Source of the DNA: Streptomyces sp. NBC_01439
GTDB lineage: Bacteria; Actinomycetota; Actinomycetes; Streptomycetales; Streptomycetaceae
DNA: 64,000 nucleotides
NCBI RefSeq assembly: GCF_036227605.1
Contig: NZ_CP109487.1
Span: 3,856,001-3,920,000 of the forward strand
Direction of reading: 5' to 3'
A model generated the notes under the pieces. That model had not been told where the DNA came from and ran no database searches. It saw only the letters and a program-made list of their open reading frames with translations. The position numbers and the translations under genes are program-made. Positions 25,093 through 36,424 of the stretch are shown here, piece after piece (positions within the stretch are counted from its first letter, which is position 1; each line of letters begins with the position of its first letter).

Positions 25093-27537
25093 CTAGCAGG
25101 CGTGGCCGTCGTGGTCGGGGTCCAGGCGCAGCGGATCGCTGCCGTTGACCTTGAGGCGCTTCGGGTACTGGTGGGAGGCCAACCAGGCGCAGCGGGCCTT
25201 CGTCGTCGCCCGCACCTCGGCCGGAAAGCGGGTCGGTACGCACACGTTGGCCGTGCCGTAGTGCCGGTCGCAGCCGGCCGCACTCGGTGCGACCGGGGCG
25301 GAGTCCCGCTTCGCCGGGTTGTCCTTGGCGGGACCCAGCCGGTCGGCGAAGGCGTGCACGTGCGCGGCGGGCTGCTCCTGGGCGGCCGCCAGCGCGGACG
25401 GGCCGCCGAGGTGCACCCAGGTCGCGATCGACGGGATGCCGTTCGCGTCGACCGCGAAGAGCATGTACCAGCCAGGCGGCGCCAGGTTGGGGTTGCTGGT
25501 GACGTTCAGGTCGATGGTGGTCCCGTCGACGGTCATGGGCAGGTCCACGAACCGCTGGTTCGGGTCCGAGGAGTGGGTGACCGCCGCCGGACGGATCAGC
25601 TCCGCCTTCGCGACCGGCCGGTTGACGGTGATCCGCTGCGTGTCCCCGTACACCCACTGCGTGTCGATCACCGAGGTGATCTGCGGGCGGGCGCCCTTGA
25701 AGAGGTAGGGCGGGGTGTAGATCGACACGTTGTGGTTGTACGTCCCGTTGCCCGGGTTGTCGCCGACCGACATGACCCGGCCGTCCGGCATCAGGAACGA
25801 CGCCGAGTGGTAGGTCCGCGGGATCGGGTCGGTGGCCAGACCCGCCTGGTAGGTGCTGGTCGTCGGGTCGAAGAAGGAGGCCTCGAAGACGGGGTCGGCC
25901 CGGTCGTGCAGTCCGCCGCCGGTCTCCAGGACCTTGCCGTCCGGCAGCAGCACCGCCGACACGAACATCTTGCCCTCGGCGCCGGTCTGGGGACGCTTGC
26001 CCTGGCCCTGGTCGACCAGGCCCTGCGGGATCGGCGGGCCGGCCGTGTAGGCGGGACTGGGCTGCTTGAGGTCGATGATGTCGGTGAGCCGGTTGGCCGC
26101 CGGATTGCGCTCGTTGTTGCCGCCGCCGATGGTCAACACCCGCTGGTCCTGGGCCGGGGGCAGCAGCACGCTCGCCGACTCGTCCCGCTCGTCCTTGTTC
26201 CGCAGGCCCGGCACGTCGGTGATGGTGTTGGCGTCGTAGTCGTAGATCGAGGCCCCGGTGCCCGGGGTGCCGTTGCCGAAGGTGTGGCTGCCCGAGTAGA
26301 AGAGCCGCCCGTCCTGCATCAGGATCATCGACGGGTACAGACCCCAGTACGACCAGGTCTGGTTGACCTGGTTCATCGGCAGCCACTTGTTCTGCGCCGC
26401 CGAGAACTTCTCCGCCGTCACGTTGCCCGTGGAGTCCTCCTTCAGCCCGCCGAAGGAGATCACGTCACCGTTGCCGAGGATCGTCGCCGACGGGTACCAG
26501 TGCCCGCCGTTCATGTCGTTCGTCCTCGTGTACTTCTCAGTGGTCGGGTCGAAGGTGTACGAGTCCTTCAGTCCCTGGTAGCCGATCGACCCGTCGGCCG
26601 ACGGGTACCCCTTGTTGCCGCTCATCACCAACACCCGGCCGTCCGCCAGCTGCACGTGGCCCGCGCAGAACATGTCGACGGGGGTCGGGATCGTCTTGAA
26701 GGACCCGTTCGCCGGGTCGTAGACGGCCGAGGTGAAGGTGCCCGCGTTGAACTGGGCGATGTCGTTGCCCGAGCCCGCGATCAGCAGCACCTTGCCGCCC
26801 CCAGAGCCTCCGGCCTGGGAGGTGCCCCCGTTCAGGACGACCGCGTGCATCGAACGCACCGGGTTCTGCGCCGGGATCACCTGCCACTTGCCCTTGGCGC
26901 ACTCCTCCGCGGTCCCCGAACAGGACGGCTGCGGCGGGACGGCGCCCACCTCCTCCAATGCGTAGTCGTCGGTGGTGAGCGTGCCCACCCCGTAGACCGA
27001 CAGGCCCCACGCGATCTTGTCGGTGTTCGGTGGAACGGCCGGTGTGCGGACCTCCGTACGCGCCCAGGCCGCGCTGACGGGCGGGTTCTGCAGGTCGGTC
27101 CAGTACTGCCAACCCGCCGTCGTGTCGCGGCGGAACACGGTCACCGACACGTCCGGGGTGTTCGACTTGTACCAGGCGGACAGGTCGTACTGCTTGCCCG
27201 GCGTGACGGTCGGGGCGCAGGTGCTGTTCTCCGTGACCAGCGCCTTGCGGTCGCCGTCCACGCGGCGGGTGAGCGAAACCTTCATCGCCTTGGTGCCGCC
27301 GTGCGCGTCGGCGACGGTGGAGAAGGTGAAGTCGTTGTCGCCCCAGCCGGACTTCGACCAGCAGGACGGCATGTCGGAGCCGGCGGATCCGGCGGTCTCG
27401 AAACCGGGATTGGAGAGCAGATTGGGCGGACCGGCCGTGGCTTGCTGCGGTGCGGTGAGCAGCAGGCTCGCGGTCATCGCCCCGACGGCGAGCAGGGCGG
27501 CCCGCCGCCCTGCCCTCCGACGGATCGTCAGACGCAT
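25093..27537 (-). CDS. Galactose/glyoxal-oxidase-like copper-radical enzyme with Excalibur tail
   Basis: An 814-residue secreted protein, longer than the ~645-residue GlxA of Streptomyces. In order: signal peptide (1-36), N-terminal carbohydrate-binding-like beta domain (~37-200), Kelch-like beta-propeller (~215-610), DUF1929 domain (~615-712), Ala-rich linker, and a C-terminal Excalibur calcium-binding motif (DPDHDGHAC, 806-814). Copper-radical residues fit galactose oxidase: cross-linking Cys291 in DMFCAGH, Tyr576-His577 in RTYHSAS, His655 in VTHSSDPNQ. It is the last gene of an operon with three glycosyltransferases, so it probably oxidises the surface glycan they build, as GlxA does for the CslA product; the Excalibur tail may hold it to the wall. 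Confidence 0.88.
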   Translation of the reverse strand: MRLTIRRRAGRRAALLAVGAMTASLLLTAPQQATAGPPNLLSNPGFETAGSAGSDMPSCWSKSGWGDNDFTFSTVADAHGGTKAMKVSLTRRVDGDRKALVTENSTCAPTVTPGKQYDLSAWYKSNTPDVSVTVFRRDTTAGWQYWTDLQNPPVSAAWARTEVRTPAVPPNTDKIAWGLSVYGVGTLTTDDYALEEVGAVPPQPSCSGTAEECAKGKWQVIPAQNPVRSMHAVVLNGGTSQAGGSGGGKVLLIAGSGNDIAQFNAGTFTSAVYDPANGSFKTIPTPVDMFCAGHVQLADGRVLVMSGNKGYPSADGSIGYQGLKDSYTFDPTTEKYTRTNDMNGGHWYPSATILGNGDVISFGGLKEDSTGNVTAEKFSAAQNKWLPMNQVNQTWSYWGLYPSMILMQDGRLFYSGSHTFGNGTPGTGASIYDYDANTITDVPGLRNKDERDESASVLLPPAQDQRVLTIGGGNNERNPAANRLTDIIDLKQPSPAYTAGPPIPQGLVDQGQGKRPQTGAEGKMFVSAVLLPDGKVLETGGGLHDRADPVFEASFFDPTTSTYQAGLATDPIPRTYHSASFLMPDGRVMSVGDNPGNGTYNHNVSIYTPPYLFKGARPQITSVIDTQWVYGDTQRITVNRPVAKAELIRPAAVTHSSDPNQRFVDLPMTVDGTTIDLNVTSNPNLAPPGWYMLFAVDANGIPSIATWVHLGGPSALAAAQEQPAAHVHAFADRLGPAKDNPAKRDSAPVAPSAAGCDRHYGTANVCVPTRFPAEVRATTKARCAWLASHQYPKRLKVNGSDPLRLDPDHDGHAC

Positions 27538-27560
27538 CGAAAGGTTCCTTTCTGTGCGGC

Positions 27561-28730
27561 TCAACTCCTGTTGTGGCGAGGTAGGTAGACGAGGGCCTCG
27601 GTGGCCGCGAACCGCAGGACGAAGGTGGTCACCAGCGCGAGGGCGGTGGCGGGCAGCACCTCCATCCCGAGCTCGGCGACGAACACCGCGATCAGCGGGA
27701 TGCGCAGCAGCAGATCGGCGTTGGCGAGCAGCGCGAAGCGTCCAACCCGGTCGGCCCAGTGGCGGTGCCGGCGCCGATCGCGAAAGAGCAGGGTCTCGAT
27801 GAGCAGGAAGTTCCACAGGACCCCCGCCTGGTTGGCGACGATCTCGGCCGGCAGGTAGTGCATCCCCGCGCGGGTCAGCAGCCAGAGCGCGGCCAGGTTC
27901 GGGGCGAAGCCGGAGAGCCCGATCAGCCCGAAGCCGATCATGCGGGCCAGCGGGGCGGCCGAGCGCAGCGAGGCGAGGTGGGCGAGGAAGCGCATGCCCT
28001 CGCGGGCGGTGGACTTCGACTCCCCCGCGTAGCGGTCCTGGAAGACGAACGGCACCTCGGCGACCTTGCCGGGGCGGCAGCGCACCGCCAGCTCCAGCAG
28101 GATCTTGTAGCCCAGCGGTTTCAGGGCCTCCGCGGTGACGACGGAGCGGCGCATCGCGAAGAAGCCGCTCATCGGGTCGCTGATCCCGCGCAGCGCGCGC
28201 GGGAAGAGCCCCTTGGTCAGCCAGGTCGCGGCGCGGGAGACGGCGATGCGGTAGCTCCCGGCGAGCCCGGCCCGGCTGCCGCCGCTGATGTAGCGGGAGG
28301 CGACGACGAGGTCTGCGCCGGTGCGCACGCCCTCGCCGACGAGCTCGGGGACCAGGTGCGGCGGGTGCTGGAGATCGGCGTCCATGACGACGATCCAGTC
28401 GGTGTCCGCGCGCTTGACCCCTTCGACTACGGCGCCGCCGAGCCCGCCGTCGGCCGTCTCCCGGTGCAGGACGGACACCGGGAAGGGGTGGTCGGCGGCG
28501 GACTTCTCGATGAGGGCCGGGGTGTCGTCCGTGGAGTCGTCCACGAACAGCACCTCGCAGGGCAGGTCTGCGGGATCGGGCAGGGCGTCACCGAGCCGGC
28601 GCAGCAACTCGGCGATGTTCCCCGCCTCGTTGAAGGTCGGGATGATGAGGGTGACGCTGCCGGTCACCGCCTGCGGAAGGGTGAGGTCCGCATCGATCGG
28701 GGCACGGAGGGGCCCCAGGTCCTCGCTCAT
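27561..28730 (-). CDS. GT2 polyprenyl-phosphate glycosyltransferase fused to GtrA domain
   Basis: A 389-residue membrane protein. Residues ~24-245 form a DPM1-like family-2 transferase (TLIIPTFNEAGNIAELL, LFVDDSTDDTP, VMDADLQHPP), which loads a sugar from a nucleotide donor onto polyprenyl phosphate. Residues ~262-385 are a GtrA-like four-helix membrane domain, thought to flip or organise the lipid-linked sugar. It lies 6 nt after the GT39 gene and 23 nt before the oxidase gene. It would supply lipid-linked sugar to the GT39 enzyme next door. Confidence 0.88.
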   Translation of the reverse strand: MSEDLGPLRAPIDADLTLPQAVTGSVTLIIPTFNEAGNIAELLRRLGDALPDPADLPCEVLFVDDSTDDTPALIEKSAADHPFPVSVLHRETADGGLGGAVVEGVKRADTDWIVVMDADLQHPPHLVPELVGEGVRTGADLVVASRYISGGSRAGLAGSYRIAVSRAATWLTKGLFPRALRGISDPMSGFFAMRRSVVTAEALKPLGYKILLELAVRCRPGKVAEVPFVFQDRYAGESKSTAREGMRFLAHLASLRSAAPLARMIGFGLIGLSGFAPNLAALWLLTRAGMHYLPAEIVANQAGVLWNFLLIETLLFRDRRRHRHWADRVGRFALLANADLLLRIPLIAVFVAELGMEVLPATALALVTTFVLRFAATEALVYLPRHNRS

Positions 28731-28736
28731 GCGCGC

Positions 28737-30499
<1,763 letters not shown>

Positions 30500-30503
<4 letters not shown>

Positions 30504-31852
30504 TGGCGGCTGTCCTCTCGGATCGCGGTGGAAGCGGAGACGACACCGGATGCGGCGGTGACGGGGACGGGCGCGGGCGCGGTGGCCGGCGCGGTGCCGG
30601 TCGCCGTCAGATGGGCGCCGGTGTGGCTGGTGAGCTCCCACTCGTTGCGGCCGCGCTGCTCGCGCCAGACCGCACGGATCGCGGCACCCGCGAGCATCAC
30701 CTGGTAGAACGGGCCGCCGACGACGAGCTTGACGTAGTGCACGAGTCGGACGCGCAGACCGTACTGGCGGCCGAAGTCGTGCAGGCCGACGATCTCGAAC
30801 ACGAAGGTCACCAACGCCGTGATCATGGGGAGGAAGGTGATGATCGCGATGCCGACGGGCACGTCGAGGAGGACCGCGACGGCGAAGTTGAGCGGAATGA
30901 TCACTCCGGACGCGGCCTGCATGAAGGGCGTCATCAGCGTGTACCGGGCCAGCCAGCGCTGGCCGCGCCCGGGCAGCTGCTGCCAGTCCTTCTTCCGGTA
31001 CACCTGGAGGAACCCCTGGTTCCAGCGGGTGCGCTGCTTGAGCAGGCTCACCAGCGAGCCGGGCGTCTCCTCGCGGGTGACCATGTCGGAGTCGTAGGCG
31101 ACGACCACCTTCTTGCCGACCGACGACAGCCGTACCCCGAGGTCGCAGTCCTCGGCGAGGCAGTTCTGGTCCCAGCCGCCGGCCTCGCGCAGCACCTCGG
31201 TACGTACGAAGACGGTGTTGCCGCCGAGCGGGATGAAGCCCTTCTCGGCGTGCAGGTGCAGCCGGGAGCGGAACCAGAAGAAGTACTCCAGGCAGTTGCG
31301 CAGGCTGTACCAGCTGGAGTGGAAGTTGATGAGCTGGACCCCGCCCTGGACCACGTCTGCGCCGGTGGAGCGGAAGGCGTGGTCGACGTGGGCGAGCAGC
31401 TCGGGGTGGACCTGGTCCTCGGCGTCGAAGACTCCGACGATGTCACCGCGGCAGGACGGGAGGGCGGTGTTGAGGGCCTTCGGCTTGTTCTTCGTTTCGT
31501 GGTGGTCGACCACCACGCGGACGCGGGCCGGCGCGCGGGCGGCCGCCCGTTCGGCGACGGCGGCCGTCCCGGGGTCGTCGTGTCCGACGATCACGATGAT
31601 CTCGTAGTCGGTGTGGCTCGACTCCAACAGCCGGTCGATGGTGTGCTCCAGGACCGCCTGCTCGTGCCGGGCGGGGAGCAACAGCGAGAAGGCGAGGCGG
31701 CCCTCCCCGTCGGGGCGGTCGAACCGCGTGGAGGCGAGCACCTCGGGGGTCCGCCACGCGTGCATCTGCCACCAGAGCGTGAAGGCGGCCATCCAGAAGA
31801 GCGCCAGGGAAATCACAGCGATGAACACAGATGTGTACAAAAGGTCCCCCAC
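30500..31852 (-). CDS. Processive GT2 (cellulose-synthase-like) glycosyltransferase
   Basis: A 450-residue membrane enzyme heading the glycan operon. One or two N-terminal helices (FIAVISLALFWMAAFTLWW), then a GT2 catalytic domain with VFDAEDQVHP (DxD-type), CLAEDCDLG (acceptor-site acid) and QRTRWNQG (the QxxRW polymer-binding motif of processive synthases), and four C-terminal membrane segments. It would extrude a beta-linked glycan. The GTG at 31852 is adjacent to a GCCGCC-GGGG-GGCGGC hairpin that could mask translation initiation. Together with the oxidase it recalls the CslA-GlxA pair at hyphal tips. Confidence 0.87.
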
Positions 31853-32081
31853 AGACCCGCCGCCCCCCGGCGGCGATCAGCAAACCCCCCGGGGGCGCAC
31901 GGCGGGCCCCCCGGCCCGCCGCCCCCGCTTCCCCCTTGCGCGCACCCCCCAGTGCGCAGTCTCGGTAACTCCCGAAGCTAAGAGATTAGGCAGTGAACAT
32001 GACACTCAGCCGCATCGCAGATAAAAAGCACGTTTCTCAACTCATGTGTGTGCAACCGGAATTGACGGTACTCCGGCAGCT
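31853..32081. other. Promoter region of the glycan operon (AT-richer patch)
   Basis: This gap between the yyaL-like 3' end and the GT2 start contains a clearly AT-richer patch (about 31970-32060, including a TAAAAAG tract) beside very GC-rich DNA. It probably holds the operon promoter; TAATCT and TTAGCT on the minus strand are possible -10 elements, but no convincing -35 pairs with them. A short plus-strand frame from ATG 31999 runs into the yyaL antisense and is not credible. Confidence 0.4.
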
Positions 32082-34145
32082 TCAGGGGCAAATCGCACCC
32101 AACTGCTCGGCCAGCTCGACCGGATCCGTCGTAGGCCGCGCGCAGACGAAATGTCGACACACATACGCCGTCGGGAGGTCGCGCACGAGTGTGCGCTCGG
32201 CAAGAAGGGGGAACTCGCCGCCATCACCGTCCGCCGCACCCGGCAGGCCGACCGCCACCACTGCCCCGGGAGCCGTCCCCAGCAACGCGGTCCGGTGCAA
32301 CAGCGCCAGCGCAGGGTCCTCCGGATGGCCGACGACCGCCACCTCGCGCGGCCCGTCGAGGAGCGCCTCGGCCACCGACAGCCCGTGCCCGATGAAGCGC
32401 GGCACCCGCGGCCCGAGCGCCTGCACCACCCCCAGCGCCCGCTCCGCCGCCGTACGGTGCGCCTCCGATCCCGTGTGCGCCGCGTACGAGAGCAACGCGC
32501 CCGCGGCGGCCGTCCACCCCGACGGGGCGGCCGTGTCCGTCGGATCCTGCGGCCTGCGGATGAGCTTCTCCGCGTCGTGCGCCGTGTCGTACAGCGACCC
32601 GTCCTCGGCGGTGAACCGGTCCAGGACCAGGTCCACGAGGAACCCGGCGAACTCCAGCCAGACCCCCTCGCCGGTCACGGACGCCAGCGCGAGGAAGCCC
32701 TCCGCCACGTCGCCGTAGTCCTCCAGCACCCCGTCGTTGCTGCCGACCTGCCCGTCCTTGCTCGTGCGCGACAGCCGCGCCCGGCCATCCAGGTGCACGC
32801 GCACCAGCAGATCGGCCGCCTCGGTCGCCCGCTCCACCAGGTCGGGCCGCTCGAAGTACGCCCCGCACTCGGCGAGCGCGGCGATCGCCAGCCCGTTCCA
32901 CGCGGCGACGATCTTGTCGTCCCGCCCGGGCGCGGGCCGCCGGACCCGCGCGGCCAGCAACCGCTCCTTGATCCCGGCGAGCCTGTCCGCCTCCACCGCG
33001 GGCCCGTCCTGGGGCAGCTGCAGCACGGAGGTCCCGTGCTCGAAGGTCCCCTCCTCGGTCACCCCGAAGTACAGGGCGGCCAGATCCCCGTCGCCCTCCC
33101 CCAGCACCTCGCGCAACTGGGCGGGCGTCCAGGCGTAGTAGGCCCCCTCCACGTGCTCCCCGGTCAGCGGATCCTCGCTGTCGGCGTCGAGCGCGGAGGC
33201 GAAGCCGCCCTGGTCGGTGCGCAGCTCCCGGACCATGAAGTCGGCGGTCTCGAGCGCGACCCGGCGCGCGAGCTCGGACCCGGTGGCGCGCCACAGGTGC
33301 GCGTACACCCGGCAGAGCAGCGCGTTGTCGTAGAGCATCTTTTCGAAGTGCGGGACCAAAGGTCCATCCGGGCCAGGCGTGAGTACGTACCGGTGGAACC
33401 CGCCTCCCACCTGGTCGTACAGGCTCGAACGAGCCATCGCGCCGCACAGCCCCTCGGCCATCTCCAGCGCTGCCACGGAGCCGGCACGCGCGTGGTGCCG
33501 CAGCAGGAACTCGACCACCATCGACGGCGGAAACTTGGTGTCTCCCTTGAACCAGCCGCTCGCGGGCTCGATGTCCCGGGTCAGCTGGAGGAGCGCCAGG
33601 GCCTGAGTCTCGTTGGTAGGCAACCCTGCGGACTCGATGCTCAGCTCCCGCCCGGCGAGGTCCCTGGTGATCTTCGCGGCGACTTCGCCCACCTCGTCGC
33701 GCCGACTCGTCCACGCGCTGTGGACGCCTTCGAGTACCTGCCGGAAGGACGGCATCCCATGGCGGGGCTCCGGCGGGAAGTACGTGCCGAAGTAGAACGG
33801 CTCCCCGTCCGGCGTCATGAAGACGGACATGGGCCAGCCGCCCTGTCCCGTGGCGGCCTGCACTGCCTCCATATAGACGGCGTCCACGTCGGGCCGCTCT
33901 TCACGGTCCACCTTGACGGATACGAAGTGCTCGTTCATGTACGCGGCGGCGGCGTCGTCCTCAAAGGACTCGTGCGCCATGACATGGCACCAGTGGCACG
34001 CGCTGTAGCCGACGCTCAGGAACACGGGGACGTTGCGCCGCCGGGCTTCTTCGAACGCGCCGGCCTCCCATGGCCACCAGTCGACGGGGTTGTCCGCGTG
34101 CTGGAGGAGGTACGGGGATGTGGCCTGCGCAAGTCGGTTCGGCAT
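32082..34145 (-). CDS. DUF255 thioredoxin-domain protein (YyaL/Spata20 type), hybrid gene rebuilt by an element
   Basis: A full-length 687-residue protein: thioredoxin-like domain (residues 1-170) with CxxC at Cys50-Cys53 (SACHWCHVM) and [11 protein letters not shown], then a six-hairpin glycosidase-like helical domain ([37 protein letters not shown], ending with a Cys-containing tail). Role unknown; proposed in protein or nucleoside-sugar metabolism. The first ~264 codons are about 78 % identical (by eye over 60 residues) to the truncated copy at 38911-39720, have lower third-position GC than it, and end at the shared core CCGCACTTCGA. I infer that codons 1-264 came with the integrated element and codons 265-687 are the host's original 3' part. 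It is now preceded by two element genes on the same strand. Confidence 0.85.
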   Translation of the reverse strand: MPNRLAQATSPYLLQHADNPVDWWPWEAGAFEEARRRNVPVFLSVGYSACHWCHVMAHESFEDDAAAAYMNEHFVSVKVDREERPDVDAVYMEAVQAATGQGGWPMSVFMTPDGEPFYFGTYFPPEPRHGMPSFRQVLEGVHSAWTSRRDEVGEVAAKITRDLAGRELSIESAGLPTNETQALALLQLTRDIEPASGWFKGDTKFPPSMVVEFLLRHHARAGSVAALEMAEGLCGAMARSSLYDQVGGGFHRYVLTPGPDGPLVPHFEKMLYDNALLCRVYAHLWRATGSELARRVALETADFMVRELRTDQGGFASALDADSEDPLTGEHVEGAYYAWTPAQLREVLGEGDGDLAALYFGVTEEGTFEHGTSVLQLPQDGPAVEADRLAGIKERLLAARVRRPAPGRDDKIVAAWNGLAIAALAECGAYFERPDLVERATEAADLLVRVHLDGRARLSRTSKDGQVGSNDGVLEDYGDVAEGFLALASVTGEGVWLEFAGFLVDLVLDRFTAEDGSLYDTAHDAEKLIRRPQDPTDTAAPSGWTAAAGALLSYAAHTGSEAHRTAAERALGVVQALGPRVPRFIGHGLSVAEALLDGPREVAVVGHPEDPALALLHRTALLGTAPGAVVAVGLPGAADGDGGEFPLLAERTLVRDLPTAYVCRHFVCARPTTDPVELAEQLGAICP
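33343..33353 (-). other. Left attachment core (attL) inside restored gene
   Basis: CCGCACTTCGA on the minus strand encodes Pro-His-Phe-Glu from codon 265. Sequence similarity to the right junction breaks down on both sides except for scattered positions, as expected for a serine-integrase crossover site. Confidence 0.7.
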
Positions 34146-34235
34146 ACCCCCATCCTTGCGCACACCACCTCCGCCCCGCCCATGCGCCACAGGGGCAGCA
34201 CACGACCGGGGCCGGTGCCGACCCGCTGAGCTGTC

Positions 34236-34493
34236 TTACTCACCGTCGCTCTGCGGGCCGGGGTCTTGGTCGGCGCGGTTCACGCGCGCATGGTCGGTGT
34301 ACTCGCGCCGGAACAGACCGTGACCGGTCCGGCCCGTGTGCCGCAAGGCCCAGTCCTGAGCGTCATCCGGAACACCCTGAGGGCCGGAATCTTCGCCGCA
34401 TCCCACGGCCATGCAGAAGAGCTGTGCGGTGATCCCGCCGTCCGGCACGTGTCTGATGGTGTGGTCCACGTAGCGCATGACTGTGCGAGCCAT
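34236..34493 (-). CDS. DUF7848-like small protein (element-encoded)
   Basis: An 85-residue protein: RYVDHTIRHVPDGG, CMAVGCGEDSGP with two cysteines, DDAQDWALRHTGRTGHGLFRREYTDHARV. The pattern resembles the small DUF7848-type proteins common in Streptomyces regulatory islands: a Cys-containing strand, a helix, then HTxxTGHxxFRR. Its ATG overlaps the TGA of the preceding 64-aa gene by one base (TGATG), so the two are translated together. It lies upstream of the restored yyaL-like gene with a 90-bp gap. Function unknown. Confidence 0.65.
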   Translation of the reverse strand: MARTVMRYVDHTIRHVPDGGITAQLFCMAVGCGEDSGPQGVPDDAQDWALRHTGRTGHGLFRREYTDHARVNRADQDPGPQSDGE

Positions 34494-34687
34494 CAGTGCC
34501 CCTCGGGGTGCCGCCGCAAGTAAACGTTGCAGTCGGTCACGGTCGTCAGGTCGCCCCCGGCACGCGCCCGATCACGAACGTTGGCCAGCTCCGTGCACCC
34601 AGCGCACCCCGGCACGGGGGCAGGGTCCGGGCCCAGCCTCAGCGGCAAAGTCACTGAGGCACTCGGATACGTTCTTGGCTCGCTCAT
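34493..34687 (-). CDS. Small CxxC protein, 64 aa (element-encoded)
   Basis: Starts at ATG 34687 with AAGGGG about 6 nt upstream. The product has VPGCAGCTELANVRDRARA (CxxC near residues 29-32), then TDCNVYLRRHPEGH. Similar short Streptomyces proteins with a C-x-x-C and an LRRH tail accompany DUF7848-like and DUF397-like genes. It heads the unit that runs into the DUF7848-like gene and the restored yyaL-like gene. Confidence 0.6.
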   Translation of the reverse strand: MSEPRTYPSASVTLPLRLGPDPAPVPGCAGCTELANVRDRARAGGDLTTVTDCNVYLRRHPEGH

Positions 34688-34752
34688 GCCGACCCCTTCG
34701 CATCGTCCGTCTGGCGACAACGCTAGGAACGGCAGCGCCTCGGCTCACAGCC

Positions 34753-34768
34753 GATTGCACGTGATTGC
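34753..34768 (-). promoter_or_regulatory. Operator-like motif GATTGC-N4-GATTGC, site 1
   Basis: GATTGCACGTGATTGC on the plus strand; a related GATTAC follows at 34774-34779. It lies about 30 bp upstream of TAGCGT (minus strand, 34725-34720), a likely -10 for the 64-aa gene. The same motif recurs at 36425-36440 before the other element operon. Confidence 0.55.
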
Positions 34769-34775
34769 GTGCTGA

Positions 34776-35630
34776 TTACACGAGGGAGTCACGCGCTCTG
34801 GCCAGCAGCGCGCGGGCCTTGTCGCCGTGGACGGCCATGTCGGCCAGCGTGGCGAACGTGTCGGCGTAGGCGGCTACCTCGCTGGGCTGCGTGATCGTGA
34901 GGTAGCCGGACACAAGCTCAACGCTCACTTGCGCCTTGTCGTAGATCCAGAACCCTTCAACGGGCATACGTGCCCGCCCGAGCTGCGCCGGGACCACGCC
35001 CAAGGTCACGTTGGGCAACTCGCCTTCAGCGAGGGAGAGAAGGCGCTCTAGCTGTTCCGCTTGGGTGTCGACGTCGCCGTAGCCGTTCCTCAACACGGAC
35101 TCCTCCACCAGGAAAGCAAAAAGGCGTTGCCCCTCGGTGAGCACCCGCTGCCGTTCCATGCGAACGGCCACAGCGTCGGCCACGTCATCGACTGGCACGC
35201 GGCGTCGCTGGACAGCACGCAAGACAGCTTCGGTGTAGCCGTACGTCTGGATCAGGCCGGGCACGAGCCAGGAGGAGTAGGCCCGAAACCAGCGGGTGCG
35301 CTCGAACAGTGGCCGCACGGATTCTTGCGCCCGTCGTAGGCCGGTGCGCTCCATCCGACGCCAGGACACCCACATGCCCTCAACGGCCCGTAGAGAGGCA
35401 ATCAGGTCCTCAGTCTGGTCCTGAGCGCCGCAAGCTGCGCACCACGCGCGAATGTCGTCCTCGCTGGGCTGCGTCTTCGCTGTCGAGATCCGAGACACCT
35501 TGGAGGGGTGCCAGCCGCACAGCGCGGCCAAGTCTTTGCCGTCAAGCCCGGCATCCTTGACCACCTCGCGTAGGCGGTCGGCAAGGAACTGCCGGGCTTG
35601 CTGGACGCTAGATGATGCTGATTGGGGCAT
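34776..35630 (-). CDS. Scr1-type HTH (XRE) regulator with DUF5753 domain
   Basis: A 284-residue protein: helix-turn-helix at residues ~12-60 (FLADRLREVVKDAGLDGKDLAALCGWHPSKVSRI), then the DUF5753 sensor-like domain (FRAYSSWLVPGLIQTYGYTEAVL, VAVRMERQRVL, LRNGYGDVDTQAEQLERLL, ITQPSEVAAYADTFATLADMAV). This is the WhiJ/Scr1 antitoxin-like regulator class of streptomycetes, normally paired with a small DUF397 or DUF6879 partner. The DUF6879 gene ends 3 nt upstream on the same strand. It is the best candidate to bind the GATTGC motifs before both element operons. Confidence 0.87.
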   Translation of the reverse strand: MPQSASSSVQQARQFLADRLREVVKDAGLDGKDLAALCGWHPSKVSRISTAKTQPSEDDIRAWCAACGAQDQTEDLIASLRAVEGMWVSWRRMERTGLRRAQESVRPLFERTRWFRAYSSWLVPGLIQTYGYTEAVLRAVQRRRVPVDDVADAVAVRMERQRVLTEGQRLFAFLVEESVLRNGYGDVDTQAEQLERLLSLAEGELPNVTLGVVPAQLGRARMPVEGFWIYDKAQVSVELVSGYLTITQPSEVAAYADTFATLADMAVHGDKARALLARARDSLV

Positions 35631-35633
35631 GAC

Positions 35634-36155
35634 TCACTGAACCGGGTTGTACTCCTCGTGAGGCGTAGCCCGCTGCCACACCAACTCAAATGCGGATGAG
35701 ACGAGTTCGCAGACGGCCGGCTCAGTCCGCCACTCGCGGTCAACAACTTCCCCGACGCCAGAGAAGTACGTGAATAGCACGGACTCGCCGTCGAACATCC
35801 ACAGGTCAGTTCCCGGCAAGGGGACGTCAGCGGCACGACGCCGGGGCAGCCAGCGGACCAGCTCACCCGCTGCGACGTTGGCGAACGTCATGTCGTGCTC
35901 ATACCTGATGTAGTCCGTTACCGGCTCCGAAACGATGCGGGCCCGCCGCATGACGACTCCGCGCGCTGTCGTCTCCGCCACTAGGTCACGCCACGTACCC
36001 CACCAGTCCGGCAGCTTGGCCGGGTCGCCGTTGTACCGATGGCCGGCGCGCCAACGGGCGAACTCCGGATCGTCCGGGGTGTAGCTGTCGCGCATCTCCA
36101 GGTGCACGGCGGAGCGCCGCGCCTTGGAAATCCCGTCACGTACGGGGTACTTCAC
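35634..36155 (-). CDS. DUF6879 family protein (element-encoded)
   Basis: A 173-residue protein with the DUF6879 pattern: EMRDSYTPDDPEFARWRAG, WRDLVAETTARGVVMRRARIVSEPVTDYIRYEH, then GELVRWLPRR, DLWMFDGESVLFTYFSGVGEV and CELVSSAFELVW. Such proteins are encoded beside DUF5753 regulators and may be the effector or toxin-like partner. The GTG at 36155 has GGAGG upstream and overlaps the 87-aa gene by 20 nt; ATG 36095 is an alternative start. Biochemical role unknown. Confidence 0.8.
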   Translation of the reverse strand: MKYPVRDGISKARRSAVHLEMRDSYTPDDPEFARWRAGHRYNGDPAKLPDWWGTWRDLVAETTARGVVMRRARIVSEPVTDYIRYEHDMTFANVAAGELVRWLPRRRAADVPLPGTDLWMFDGESVLFTYFSGVGEVVDREWRTEPAVCELVSSAFELVWQRATPHEEYNPVQ

Positions 36156-36399
36156 CGTTGCCGTCCTCCGGTCGGGGGATGTACTTCAGCATCACAGCGG
36201 GGAGCCGAATGATCGTCTCGTGATCCGGCACGTCCGTGCTGTGACCGGGGATGGAGCCGATCTCCTGGCATGCCTTCACCTCCTCCTCGGTGGCCCGATA
36301 CGACTGGATCAGCAGATCCCCCGTGTCCTCGTCCAGCCAGATGGTGGGCGAGTCGTCAACGGGCGTGTTCGGAATGATCCCGAGGAACCTGAGCTTCAT
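36136..36399 (-). CDS. Hypothetical protein, 87 aa (element-encoded)
   Basis: A small protein with strand-rich N-terminus (LRFLGIIPNT, SPTIWLDEDTGDLLIQSYRA), a helix (EEEVKACQEIG) and a C-terminal TIIRLPAVMLKYI segment. GAGAGGG precedes the ATG at 36399. First gene of the leftward regulatory operon (87-aa, DUF6879, Scr1-type HTH). Small proteins of this shape recur in Streptomyces DUF6879/DUF5753 loci; I do not know a named family. Confidence 0.65.
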   Translation of the reverse strand: MKLRFLGIIPNTPVDDSPTIWLDEDTGDLLIQSYRATEEEVKACQEIGSIPGHSTDVPDHETIIRLPAVMLKYIPRPEDGNGEVPRT

Positions 36400-36424
36400 G
36401 GCTGCCCTCTCCCTGCGTCGATCG

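Noticed and set aside
24916..27588. 890-codon plus-strand frame
   Set aside because: Antisense shadow of the oxidase gene; Arg/Gly/Val-rich with no domain.
31993..32718. Plus-strand ORF beginning MNMTLSRIADKK
   Set aside because: Most of it is antisense to the yyaL-like 3' end; no ribosome-binding site. The AT-rich start is more likely promoter DNA of the glycan operon.
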